A stretch of 16,975 nucleotides of DNA from QALR01 sp045124015 (GTDB taxonomy: Bacteria > Bacillota > Clostridia > Oscillospirales > CAG-272). Location of the stretch: positions 1 through 16,975 of the forward strand of contig JBGVLA010000188.1 of NCBI GenBank assembly GCA_045124015.1, read 5' to 3'. Shown in pieces: positions 1-6,937 of the stretch. Every line of letters starts with the position of its first letter. Position 1 is the stretch's first letter. The notes under the pieces were generated by a model that did not search any database, was not told the DNA's origin, and saw nothing but the letters and a program-made list of their open reading frames with translations. The translations under genes and the position numbers were made by a program.

Positions 1-795
1 TGCGATAACGTCATCCTTCCAAGGCTTGAAACCATACTTGTGGAAGAAAATTCCGCAGGGAGGAAGGGAAAGGGAACCCTTTATGCGTTAGATCTTCTAT
101 CAAAGCAAATGGCTTTATTTTATAAAAAATACGGATCTGACGGATACATTCTGAAATGCGATGTGAAAAAGTATTTTTACAACATTGACCATGAGGCGTT
201 GAAGAAAATTGTGGAGTATCATTTTGGAGATGATGAAGGAATCTGTTGGCTTTGCAACAGCTTTATTGAAAGCACGGAAGGAAAAGGAGTTGCGCTCGGG
301 AATCAGATCAACCAAGGTTTTGCGATTCTTTATCTTGATGGAATGGATAAGCTGATAAAATATGAGCTTGGAATCGAATATTTTGGGCGGTATATGGATG
401 ATTTCTATCTTATCCATCAGAGTAAGGAGTATTTGAGAGAATGTCTTGAGACGATAACAGAATATCTTGATACGCTTGGTTTGCAGTTGAATACAAAGAC
501 GCAGATATTTCCATTCAAAAACGGTATCAGCTTTCTTGGGTTTCACAGATACGTGGTAAACGGCGGAAAAGTGGTTAGACGGCTCAAGAACCAAAACAAA
601 AGAAATGCTCAGAAAAAATATGTGAGGATGGCAAAGCTTGTGGCGAAAGGAAAGATTTCTCCCGAAAAATTTGCGGATTCCTATCGAGCTTGGAAAAACC
701 ATATTTCACACGGCAATTGTTACAAACTCGGGGTTGCAATGGATGAAAAAATAAAAGAAACGATACAGGAGAATAAAGATGAACAGATATTATGA
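1..795 (+). CDS. Reverse transcriptase, DGR-like, 5' end outside window
   Basis: The frame is open from base 1, so only the C-terminal 264 residues are visible; the GTG at 40 is not a credible start because conserved sequence (RKGKGTLYAL, window residues 21-30) follows almost at once and the frame continues upstream. RT palm motifs appear in order: KCDVKKYF with the first catalytic Asp (residue 54), GVALGNQINQ (96-105), the catalytic YMDD box (131-134), and FLGFH (178-182). A basic tail (RRLKNQNKR) leads into AWKNHISHGNCYKL, which resembles the thumb end of phage and DGR-type RTs. DGR RTs carry LGxxxSQ where most RTs have QGxxxSP; here it is LGNQINQ, so Ser is replaced by Asn. It should copy RNA into cDNA. 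No template/variable repeat pair or Avd-like gene is visible in the window, so a DGR role is inference; a retron-like or defence RT is the alternative. Confidence 0.85.
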   Translation, partial: CDNVILPRLETILVEENSAGRKGKGTLYALDLLSKQMALFYKKYGSDGYILKCDVKKYFYNIDHEALKKIVEYHFGDDEGICWLCNSFIESTEGKGVALGNQINQGFAILYLDGMDKLIKYELGIEYFGRYMDDFYLIHQSKEYLRECLETITEYLDTLGLQLNTKTQIFPFKNGISFLGFHRYVVNGGKVVRRLKNQNKRNAQKKYVRMAKLVAKGKISPEKFADSYRAWKNHISHGNCYKLGVAMDEKIKETIQENKDEQIL

Positions 796-973
796 GAAAA
801 ACTATGTCGTATTCCTTGATGAGAACGGAGATGTTTATGAATCCGTAGATTTTCCAACATATGAGGACGCAGAAACTTATTGTATGGAGCGGGATTGGAC
901 GGAGATCCGCGAGGGTGGATTGATCCTTTATCTCGACATTCGAAGACGATATGAAAAGGTGGTGGAGGAATGA
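779..973 (+). CDS. Small hypothetical phage protein, 64 aa
   Basis: I do not recognise this protein. The ATG lies inside the 3' end of the reverse transcriptase gene (17-bp overlap, different frame) and has an AGGAG eight bases upstream, which supports real translation and coupling to the RT. The product is acidic and rich in aromatic residues (MNRYYEKNYVVFLDENGDVY...), with no signal peptide or membrane segment; the pattern of short strands and DENGD-like turns suggests a small alpha/beta fold. Its stop overlaps the next start (ATGA at 970-973), so it belongs to the same transcript. Its position between an RT and packaging genes is typical for small variable phage genes; no function can be assigned. 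Confidence 0.6.
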   Translation: MNRYYEKNYVVFLDENGDVYESVDFPTYEDAETYCMERDWTEIREGGLILYLDIRRRYEKVVEE

Positions 974-1317
974 CTGATGATGAGATCATGAAGGCGCTTC
1001 GCATTTGCAAGGGATATTCCTGCAACGGATGCCCGATGGGAAGAAAGACGAGGTGCCGGGAAACGTTGATGGAAGAAGCGCTAAAGCTCATTAAAAAATT
1101 GAAAGGAGAAAAAATGAACTGTGATGTTTGTCATATCGTTTCTCAAACAGTGAAATGCGATACGCTTTTTGTAAATTATTCTGACGATAGTGTTCGGATG
1201 TTCAATGCAGAAGAGATTTTGAAAGATAGAGAAACGATGGGAAAAGAGACCTTTTTCCGCGTTTACGGTTTTGACGTGGATGTGGAATGGCTGAGGGAGG
1301 CGGGAGGTTTGGCATGA
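970..1317 (+). CDS. Cys-rich small phage protein, possible two-part fusion, 115 aa
   Basis: The N-terminal 47 residues resemble small Cys-rich phage proteins: C13, C18, C21 and C29 lie in the ICKGYSCNGCPMGRKTRC segment and are followed by an amphipathic helix ending in KLIKKLKGE. Such clusters could bind a metal, which is inference. The second part begins at M49 (MNCDVCH...) and looks like a separate small domain ending DVDVEWLREAGG. A complete AAAGGAG sits five bases before the M49 codon (ATG at 1114), so a 67-residue product may also be made from within the gene. The main start overlaps the upstream stop (ATGA) and uses AAGGTGG at 956-962. The stop overlaps the next ATG at 1314. No function is assigned. 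Confidence 0.6.
   Translation: MTDDEIMKALRICKGYSCNGCPMGRKTRCRETLMEEALKLIKKLKGEKMNCDVCHIVSQTVKCDTLFVNYSDDSVRMFNAEEILKDRETMGKETFFRVYGFDVDVEWLREAGGLA
1102..1116 (+). promoter_or_regulatory. Internal ribosome binding site and in-frame ATG
   Basis: AAAGGAG (1102-1108), five bases, then ATG at 1114 in the same frame as the surrounding gene. This is a better ribosome site than that of the gene's own start and falls exactly at the junction between the Cys-cluster part and the second part of the protein. It would give a 67-residue product ending at 1317. This may be a nested gene or the relic of a recent fusion of two adjacent genes. Confidence 0.45.
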
Positions 1318-1460
1318 TTCCATATGATGACTATTGGGGTATTGATTTCAGTTGGTCGTGGGATGACAGGGAACAGCCGAACACACCATATAAGCCGAAT
1401 TGGAAAGAAAGAATACCCGATAAGCGCCTGAAGATGCACAGGCAGAGAAGCACGATCTAA
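1314..1460 (+). CDS. Trp-rich micro-protein, 48 aa
   Basis: This short frame begins with an ATG that overlaps the preceding stop (ATGA, 1314-1317), has a GGGAGG stretch just upstream, and ends at TAA 1458-1460, nineteen bases before the next gene. The product starts MIPYDDYWGIDFSWSWDD, carries four tryptophans in 48 residues, an acidic N-terminal half and a basic C-terminal half (KERIPDKRLKMHRQR). That charge split suggests a peptide that contacts nucleic acid or a protein surface, but this is inference. Support is from spacing, ribosome site and packing between neighbours; no family is recognised. Confidence 0.5.
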   Translation: MIPYDDYWGIDFSWSWDDREQPNTPYKPNWKERIPDKRLKMHRQRSTI

Positions 1461-1479
1461 AAAGAGAGGAGCGATATTC

Positions 1480-1719
1480 ATGAACTACGGCGAGAACGCC
1501 AAACGCGCGAGGATTCGCGCCGGCATGACCATTAAGGAGCTATCGGAGATAACGGATATAGCTCCGAATACGATCATCGGCTTTGAGAAGGGACGTATCG
1601 ACGCTAAAATTTCCACGGTGGAAATTTTAGCGGATGCTCTGGGTATATCGATTGACGAATATACAGGTCATTATTGGCAAGATAAGGACTATAAGAGGGC
1701 TATGAACAGAAAGGAGTGA
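1480..1719 (+). CDS. XRE/Cro-type helix-turn-helix regulator, 79 aa
   Basis: A small DNA-binding protein of the lambda-repressor-like (XRE) family. The HTH spans about residues 17-39 (TIKELSEITDIAPNTIIGFE), with the usual AxxAG opening (RARIRAGMT) and the IxxLADALGIS segment at 48-57 that follows helix 4 in this family. It lacks any extra sensor or oligomerisation domain, so it is probably a Cro-like local regulator. The ATG at 1480 has GAGGAG about eight to ten bases upstream. Its stop overlaps the following GTGA. It sits just before the methyltransferase and packaging genes, so it may control the late block or itself. The coding sequence holds a 31-bp palindrome (1602-1632) that may be an intragenic operator or an mRNA hairpin. 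Confidence 0.88.
   Translation: MNYGENAKRARIRAGMTIKELSEITDIAPNTIIGFEKGRIDAKISTVEILADALGISIDEYTGHYWQDKDYKRAMNRKE
1602..1632. repeat. 31-bp palindrome inside the HTH regulator gene
   Basis: Left arm CGCTAAAATTTCCAC (1602-1616), a single central G (1617), and right arm GTGGAAATTTTAGCG (1618-1632) are exact reverse complements: 15 of 15 pairs. It falls in the codons for residues 41-51 of the regulator, right after the recognition helix. As DNA it has the symmetry of a dimeric repressor site; as RNA it would form a 13-14 bp hairpin. No U-tract follows, so it is not a terminator. Confidence 0.85.
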
Positions 1720-1727
1720 GGATTTTG
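1711..1727 (+). promoter_or_regulatory. Ribosome site selecting a TTG start for the ParB-methyltransferase
   Basis: AAGGAG (1711-1716) lies eight bases before TTG 1725-1727. The in-frame GTG at 1716 touches this ribosome site and could not use it. Starting at TTG gives MELKIEYVAVDKLTPYE, the usual start of phage ParB-N proteins. Confidence 0.7.
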
Positions 1728-2918
1728 GAGCTAAAAATCGAATATGTCGCGGTTGATAAATTAACTCCGTATGAAAAAAACACAAGAAGACACGAAGAAA
1801 AAGACATTGAGAACATTGCGAAAAGCATCGAAAAATACGGCATGAATGATGCTATTGGGATTTGGGGAAAGGGAAATGTTATCGTTGAGGGACACGGAAG
1901 ATGGCTTGCCTGCAAAATGCTGGGGCTGGAATATGTTCCATGCGTTAGACTTGATCATTTGACGGATAAAGAACGAAAAGAATATGCAATCGCGCACAAT
2001 GCGACGGCAGAGCTTTCGGGATGGGATTTTGAAATCCTTTCCGATGAGATTATGTCGCTCGATCTTGAAGATTTTGACTTTGATTTCGGTCTTGAATTTG
2101 ACACAGAAAAAGACGAGAACGAGAAATTTGCAGAAAAAATGAAACATGCGGAAGAAATGGAGGAGGATGACGAATACAAAAATTTTCTTGAAAAATTTGA
2201 AGCAAAGAAGACAACGGACGATTGCTATACACCATCCAACATATACGAAGCCGTGAAAAAGTGGTGTGTGGGAACATATTACTTGGAGGGGGCGAAAATC
2301 ATTCGACCGTTTTACCCGGGAGGAGATTATAAGAGGGAAAACTACAACGGAGATTGCGTTATTATAGACAATCCTCCATTTTCGATTATCAGTGAGATAT
2401 GCGATTGGTATTCGGAAAGAAATATCCGCTATTTTCTTTTCGCGCCAACCTTAACACTTTTGGGGATCAATAAAGCGCAGGAAAATTACGTGGTAACACA
2501 TAACGATATTACTTATGAAAACGGTGCGGAGGTAAATACATCGTTTGTTACCAATCTCGGGAGTGTGAAGATAACGGCTTCGCCGGAATTGCATGAGATT
2601 ATTGAACGCGAAAACAAGATTAACAGGGAGAAGATGCGCAAGCAACTGCCAAAATATGAGTATCCGCCGGAGGTTCTTACGGTATCTATGATCGGCTATA
2701 TGGCACAGCACGGTGTGAAGTTTGAAATCAATGCAAGGGATGTGTATTTCATCCGTTCGCTTGATTCGCAAAAAGAGAAGGGTAAAGGCTTATTCGGGAG
2801 CGGTTTTTTACTTTCAGAAAAAGCGGCGGCAGAAAAAGCGGCGGCAATGATTTGGGAACTTTCGGATCGGGAGTGGAAAATCATAAAATCACTGGGAAGG
2901 GGTGAAGACGGTGAATGA
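1725..2918 (+). CDS. ParB-N domain fused to adenine-type DNA methyltransferase, 397 aa
   Basis: Two-domain protein. Residues 1 to about 100 form a ParB/sulfiredoxin-like domain (VDKLTPYEKNTRRHEEK, then VEGHGRWLACKMLG near 53-67, with the GHGRW core). An acidic linker (about 112-150) follows. The second half has a methyltransferase signature: RPFYPGGDY (about 194-202, a divergent SAM-binding motif I) and DNPPFS (about 215-220), the catalytic (D/N)PP(Y/F) motif of N6-adenine or N4-cytosine enzymes; the NPPFS form is close to EcoRI-type adenine methylases. In phages such fusions modify the genome, probably against host restriction; the target sequence is unknown. Start set at TTG 1725 from its ribosome site. 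The C terminus contains a tandem EKAAA duplication. It overlaps terS by eight bases. Confidence 0.82.
   Translation: MELKIEYVAVDKLTPYEKNTRRHEEKDIENIAKSIEKYGMNDAIGIWGKGNVIVEGHGRWLACKMLGLEYVPCVRLDHLTDKERKEYAIAHNATAELSGWDFEILSDEIMSLDLEDFDFDFGLEFDTEKDENEKFAEKMKHAEEMEEDDEYKNFLEKFEAKKTTDDCYTPSNIYEAVKKWCVGTYYLEGAKIIRPFYPGGDYKRENYNGDCVIIDNPPFSIISEICDWYSERNIRYFLFAPTLTLLGINKAQENYVVTHNDITYENGAEVNTSFVTNLGSVKITASPELHEIIERENKINREKMRKQLPKYEYPPEVLTVSMIGYMAQHGVKFEINARDVYFIRSLDSQKEKGKGLFGSGFLLSEKAAAEKAAAMIWELSDREWKIIKSLGRGEDGE
2816..2845 (+). repeat. Perfect 15-bp tandem duplication in methyltransferase gene
   Basis: AGAAAAAGCGGCGGC occurs twice back to back (2816-2830 and 2831-2845). It keeps the frame and encodes EKAAA twice near the C terminus of the methyltransferase, in a likely helix. 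This looks like recent replication slippage. Confidence 0.8.
2895..2913 (+). promoter_or_regulatory. Ribosome site selecting GTG 2911 for terS
   Basis: GGAAGGGG (2895-2902) is eight bases before GTG 2911. The other in-frame GTG at 2902 overlaps the purine run itself. The 2911 start gives VNEKNLEKGKATRF, similar to the MNEKNL start common in phage small terminase-like proteins. Confidence 0.55.
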
Positions 2919-3336
2919 AAAAAACCTGGAAAAGGGAAAGGCGACGCGCTTTCAAAGCGGGGAGGAAGCGGTGAGAAAGGGGCGGAGAGGTGGAATCAAG
3001 AGCGGGGAGGCAAAGAGAAATCGAAAGATGCTCCGGGAATGCCTTGATATTTTGCTGGAAAGCCCCGTTTATGACAAAAACGGGAAGCCCGTCGTTGACA
3101 GAAACGGCAAAAAGATGACAGGAGCGGAAGTCATGGCGACGAAGCTATTCAATGATTTTTTGAAAAAAGGAGAACTGAAAGCATTTGAGCTAATTCGAGA
3201 TACAGCCGGGCAAAAGCCTGCGGATAAGCTCGTCGTTGCTGACATTGACCCTGCGGTGATTGAAGAAGTGGAGATGATGGTGCTTGGGATGTCCGAACCC
3301 AACGAGGAAAATCATGACACGCAGGCAGGCGATTGA
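2911..3336 (+). CDS. terS: Terminase small subunit, 141 aa
   Basis: The small terminase binds the packaging start site and recruits the large subunit. The protein opens with NEKNLEKGKATRFQ, then the RKGRRGGIKSGEAKRNRKM segment, a basic GGxxSGEA pattern found near the start of many Bacillota phage small terminases. It continues with ALxxLL-like helices (MLRECLDILLES), GAEVMATKLFNDFLKKGELKAFELIRDTAGQKPADK (a helical hallmark of these proteins, about residues 70-105), and an acidic tail. Position directly before terL, with 23 bases of overlap, supports the call. The DNA recognition domain has not been compared to a profile, so a general small packaging protein cannot be fully excluded. Confidence 0.82.
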   Translation: MNEKNLEKGKATRFQSGEEAVRKGRRGGIKSGEAKRNRKMLRECLDILLESPVYDKNGKPVVDRNGKKMTGAEVMATKLFNDFLKKGELKAFELIRDTAGQKPADKLVVADIDPAVIEEVEMMVLGMSEPNEENHDTQAGD

Positions 3337-4588
3337 CTTCCTAACGAAAACGCCGTACAAATTCGCGCATCTTGTGGGATTCAAAAAACTGCGAGAGATC
3401 AACAACACGTGGATGGTGGATATGCTTGGCGGAAAAGGAGACAAAACACTGCAATCGCACCGCGGTTCGTACAAGACGACCTGTGTTTCCGTTGTGCTCT
3501 CCATCATCATCGTGCTTTTGCCGAATTTCCGTACGCTATTTATGCGAAAGACCGATACGGACGTAAAAGAGGTTATCGGACAGGTGAAGAAGATCCTCGA
3601 TAGCGGTGTGATGCGGTATTTCGTTCGCGTGATCTACGGTGTGGAGCTGATTCTCACAAAGTCGACGGAAACGGAGATCAACACGAATCTATCGACGGAT
3701 ATTCGAGGAACGTCTCAGCTCGTCGGCATGGGTATTGGAAGCTCTCTCACGGGTAAGCATTTCGACCGCATCTTCACGGACGACATCGTCAACATTGAGG
3801 ACAGGACCTCAAGAGCGGAGCGGGAGAGGACGAAGCTGATTTATCAGGAACTCCACAACATCGTCAACCGCCCGGGAAGAATCTACAACACGGGGACGCC
3901 TTGGCATAAGGATGACGCATTTTCCATCATGCCAGAGGCTGAAAAATGGGACTGCTACACGACGGGGCTTATCACCGAGGAAGAGATCGAGGGGAAGCGC
4001 TCCGTCATGGTGGCGTCGCTTTTCGCGGCAAACTATGAACTTCGACACATTGCCGCTGAGGACGTTATCTTTCAAAATCCGAATGTTGGAGCAGACGCGG
4101 CGCTTTGTGAGCAGGGAGAATGTCATATTGACGCCGCATATGGCGGTGAGGACTTTACGGCGTTTACCGTTTGCAAAAAGCATGGCGAAAAATACTACAT
4201 TTTCGGGAAGCTTTGGAAAAAGCACGTGGACGATTGCGAAAATGATATCATCAAGCTGCGCGCCAAGATGAACGCTGGGCGCATATACTGCGAAAACAAC
4301 GCAGACAAAGGGTATCTTGCAAAGAATCTACGAAAAAAGGGTGAGAGAGTTTTCGGATATCATGAGGATATGAATAAATTTTTGAAAATCACATCCTATC
4401 TGAAGGCAGAGTGGAAAAACATCTATTTCGTCGAGGGAACGGACAAGGCGTATATCGAGCAGATATGCGATTACAATGAAAACGCCGAGCATGACGACGC
4501 GCCGGACTCCGCCGCGTCGATGATCAGACGGCTTTGGAATAAACCGGGTGAGGAGGAGAAGGATCCATTTAACCCATACTTACAATAA
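3314..4588 (+). CDS. terL: Terminase large subunit, 424 aa
   Basis: Motor and nuclease that packages DNA into the prohead. From ATG 3314: MTRRQAIDFLTKTPYKFAHLVGF, a typical N terminus for this family. The ATPase domain has a deviant Walker A, SHRGSYKTT (about 48-56), and Walker B RIFTDDIV (about 152-159). A coupling-type motif YNTGTPWHKDD follows (about 191-201). The RNase H-fold nuclease domain shows D273 in HIDAAYGGEDFTAF, E327 in RIYCENNADKGY, and D394/D395 in HDDAPDSAASM. All expected acidic residues are present, and the length is normal. ATG 3314 is chosen over the TTG at 3284 because GAGG at 3304-3307 is well placed for it. It overlaps terS and is followed by a terminator-like hairpin before the portal gene. 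Confidence 0.95.
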   Translation: MTRRQAIDFLTKTPYKFAHLVGFKKLREINNTWMVDMLGGKGDKTLQSHRGSYKTTCVSVVLSIIIVLLPNFRTLFMRKTDTDVKEVIGQVKKILDSGVMRYFVRVIYGVELILTKSTETEINTNLSTDIRGTSQLVGMGIGSSLTGKHFDRIFTDDIVNIEDRTSRAERERTKLIYQELHNIVNRPGRIYNTGTPWHKDDAFSIMPEAEKWDCYTTGLITEEEIEGKRSVMVASLFAANYELRHIAAEDVIFQNPNVGADAALCEQGECHIDAAYGGEDFTAFTVCKKHGEKYYIFGKLWKKHVDDCENDIIKLRAKMNAGRIYCENNADKGYLAKNLRKKGERVFGYHEDMNKFLKITSYLKAEWKNIYFVEGTDKAYIEQICDYNENAEHDDAPDSAASMIRRLWNKPGEEEKDPFNPYLQ

Positions 4589-4600
4589 ATGAAAAAAGAG

Positions 4601-4640
4601 AGCCACTGAGCCGAGAGAAAAGGCAGGTGGCTATTTTTTT
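4601..4640 (+). terminator. Hairpin with U7 tract abutting the portal start codon
   Basis: AGCCAC (4601-4606) pairs with GTGGCT (4627-4632); inside it GCC (4610-4612) can pair with GGC (4622-4624), leaving small internal and apical loops. A run of seven T (4634-4640) follows and ends exactly at the portal ATG (4641). The best ribosome site for the portal, AGGTGG (4625-4630), lies inside the 3' arm. The element may attenuate transcription, control portal translation, or both. Confidence 0.6.
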
Positions 4641-5996
4641 ATGAAAACATATCAAGATCTTTTGGCGCTTGGAGAGAGCGAAAAAGAACGCATGGATTTT
4701 ATCGCTTCGGCGGTTGCGGAGCATAAAAACAGCGAGATTTACAAAACGGCAAGAATTGCGGAGCTTTACGCAAAACATCAGAACGTAACGATAAACCAGT
4801 ATCAAAAACTGCTCTACACCATTTCGGGGAAGGCTGTGCCCGACAATTATTCGGCAAACCACAAATGCGCATCCAATTTCTTCGACCGCTTTATTACACA
4901 GCAGAATCAATATCTACTCGGAAACGGTGTAACATTTGAAAAAGAGGAGACCAAGCAAAAGCTCGGGCGCGATTTCGATGCCAAAATGCAACAGGCGGGG
5001 AAGGCGGCGCTCATCGGTGGCGTGAGCTTCTGCTTTTGGAATTTTGACCGCGTGGACGTATTCAAGATCACGGAGCTTGCACCGATCTATGACGAAGAAA
5101 ACGGAACGCTTTCCGCCGCAATTCGCTTTTGGCAGATAGACGAATCGAAGCCGATACGATACGTTCTTTATGAGATCGACGGATACACGGAATATATCAA
5201 GCGGCGTGATGAAGAAATGAAGATTTACCGACAAAAGAGGGAATACCGCGAAATCGTTCGGAAAAGCGAGGCGGATGGTGTTGAAATCTCAAACGGTGGG
5301 AATTACCCGGGATTTCCGATCGTGCCTCTATGGGCGAATGATTATCATCAAAGCGAGCTCGTAGGAATGAGAGAGCAGATCGACTGTTACGACCTCATCA
5401 AGAGCGGGTTTGCAAACGACCTTGACGAGGCTTCTCTTTTCTATTGGACGCTCGAAAACTGCGGTGGCATGAAGCCCGAGGATATCGCAAAATTCGTTCA
5501 TCAGATCAAGACGCTTCACGCAGCAAGCGTGGATGGAGATGAGGGCGCAAAGGCGACAGCACACACGATGGAGGTTCCTTACGAGGGACGCGAAGCTTAT
5601 CTTTCCCGTTTGGAGAACGACATGTATAACGATTTCATGGCGTTGAACGTTTCGCAGATCGCGTCGGGAAAGATCACGGCGACGCAGATCAACGCGGCAT
5701 ATGAACCGCTGAATGAAAAGACAGACCAGTTTGAATACCAAGTAACGACGTGTATTCACGGCATTTTCGATATTGCGGGAATCGATGACGAGCCGAAATA
5801 CAGACGTTCAAAGATCATCAATCAGCTCGAGGAAACGGAGATGGTTCTGATGGCTTCCGCTGTTCTTGACGACGAGACAATTCTCAAAAAGCTCCCGTGG
5901 CTGACTCCTGAGGAGGTGGCAGAGGTGATGGAGCGAAAGACCGCAGAGGATAGCGAAAAATTCTTCACGGAAACAGGAGGAGGCGATGAGCTTTGA
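4641..5996 (+). CDS. Portal protein, SPP1 gp6-like, 451 aa
   Basis: The dodecameric portal forms the DNA entry channel at one capsid vertex and the docking site for terminase and connector proteins. The start region (TINQYQKLLYTISGKAVPDNYSANHK, residues about 50-75) and NFFDRFITQQNQYLLGNGV (about 79-97) match the SPP1 gp6/A118 portal family, where the equivalent reads xxNxfxkxivdxKvxYllGnpv. Also typical are the GKAALIGGVSFCFWNFD segment, NDYHQSELVGMREQIDCYDLI (about 228-250) and LNVSQIASGKITATQINAAYEPLNEK near 335-360. Length is normal. It sits between terL and gp7 as expected. The ribosome site is weak (AGGTGG, ten bases away) and buried in a hairpin, which may limit its expression, reasonable for a protein needed in twelve copies. 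Confidence 0.93.
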   Translation: MKTYQDLLALGESEKERMDFIASAVAEHKNSEIYKTARIAELYAKHQNVTINQYQKLLYTISGKAVPDNYSANHKCASNFFDRFITQQNQYLLGNGVTFEKEETKQKLGRDFDAKMQQAGKAALIGGVSFCFWNFDRVDVFKITELAPIYDEENGTLSAAIRFWQIDESKPIRYVLYEIDGYTEYIKRRDEEMKIYRQKREYREIVRKSEADGVEISNGGNYPGFPIVPLWANDYHQSELVGMREQIDCYDLIKSGFANDLDEASLFYWTLENCGGMKPEDIAKFVHQIKTLHAASVDGDEGAKATAHTMEVPYEGREAYLSRLENDMYNDFMALNVSQIASGKITATQINAAYEPLNEKTDQFEYQVTTCIHGIFDIAGIDDEPKYRRSKIINQLEETEMVLMASAVLDDETILKKLPWLTPEEVAEVMERKTAEDSEKFFTETGGGDEL

Positions 5997-6937
5997 ATCA
6001 GAGGGAATCGCATGACTGGACAAACAGGAGGCTCGCCGCCATGGAAAAGCGCCTTGAAGCTGTATACGGGCGAGCGGGAGAGGAGATGCAGGCGAAGCTG
6101 AACCGATTTCTTGCGGAGCTTGAGGATCTAGACGAAAAAAGGCGGCAGAAGATGCTGAACGGTGAGATCACGCAGGAGGAATATCAACGGTGGCGAAGGA
6201 CGCAGTTCTTTCAAGGCGAGCTAAAACGGCAAAAAATCGAGATACTGGCGACGGATATGCTTCACGTCAACGAAACAGCGCTCGCCTACATAAACGGCGA
6301 GCTTCCCGAGATTTATGCAACGAGTTACAATTCCTTTGCTTCCACGGCAGAAAGCGCCGTCAAGGGGTATTCTTGGGGAATGGTTGACCGAGACACTGTG
6401 AAAAGGCTTGTGGCAGAGAACGAAACGTTTTTGCCTTACAAAAAAATCAACGGCAAAAAAGACGTCAGATGGAATACCAAGAAGATCAATGCGGAGATTT
6501 TGCAAGGGATCTTGCAGGGAGAACGCATCGGGGATATTGCAAAAAGATTGCAAAACGTTTCCGAAATGAATCGTGTTTCCGCTGTGAGAAACGCCCGAAC
6601 GATGGTTACGGGAGCGGAAAACAAGGGAAGAGAGGACAGCTACGCGAGAGCCGAGAAGGACGGTATGCTTCTTGTACGCGAATGGCTTGCGACAAAGGAC
6701 GGCAGAACACGACACGCTCACGGCGTTCTGAACGGTCAAAGACGCGCCATCGGGGAATATTTTGAGGCGGTTGACGAGCACGGAATTTTGCAAAGAATCC
6801 TATATCCGGGAGACCCGAACGCCGCCCCCGAGATGGTATATAATTGCAGATGCACGACGGTGGCGCACGTTGTCGGCTTCAAGTCGACGCTTCCGAAACA
6901 CTTGCAAGGAAAAATAAAAGTGAGGTGGATCGCATAA
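5993..6937 (+). CDS. Minor head protein, SPP1 gp7 / MuF-like, 314 aa
   Basis: Head morphogenesis protein that binds portal and may be ejected with DNA. The family signature is clear in the C-terminal part: WLATKDGRTRHAHGVLNGQ (231-249) and PGDPNAAPEMVYNCRCTT (272-289), including the closing NCRC. The N-terminal region is helical and charged. The start is TTG 5993, overlapping the portal stop (TTGA), with AGGAGGAGG (5975-5983) nine bases upstream; no ATG with a comparable site exists. Unlike many MuF toxins there is no extra C-terminal enzymatic domain: the protein ends about 25 residues after NCRC. It overlaps the next gene by one base. Confidence 0.92.
   Translation: MNQRESHDWTNRRLAAMEKRLEAVYGRAGEEMQAKLNRFLAELEDLDEKRRQKMLNGEITQEEYQRWRRTQFFQGELKRQKIEILATDMLHVNETALAYINGELPEIYATSYNSFASTAESAVKGYSWGMVDRDTVKRLVAENETFLPYKKINGKKDVRWNTKKINAEILQGILQGERIGDIAKRLQNVSEMNRVSAVRNARTMVTGAENKGREDSYARAEKDGMLLVREWLATKDGRTRHAHGVLNGQRRAIGEYFEAVDEHGILQRILYPGDPNAAPEMVYNCRCTTVAHVVGFKSTLPKHLQGKIKVRWIA

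Noticed and set aside
779..1719. Template repeat or Avd-like gene of a diversity-generating element downstream of the RT
   Set aside because: The small genes after the RT do not resemble the four-helix Avd protein, and I found no long near-repeat of this stretch elsewhere in the window.
4497..4519. GACGCG / CGCGTC inverted repeat near the end of terL
   Set aside because: Only six-base arms with an 11-base loop, inside the conserved HDDAPDSAAS nuclease motif, no U-tract; explained by coding constraint.
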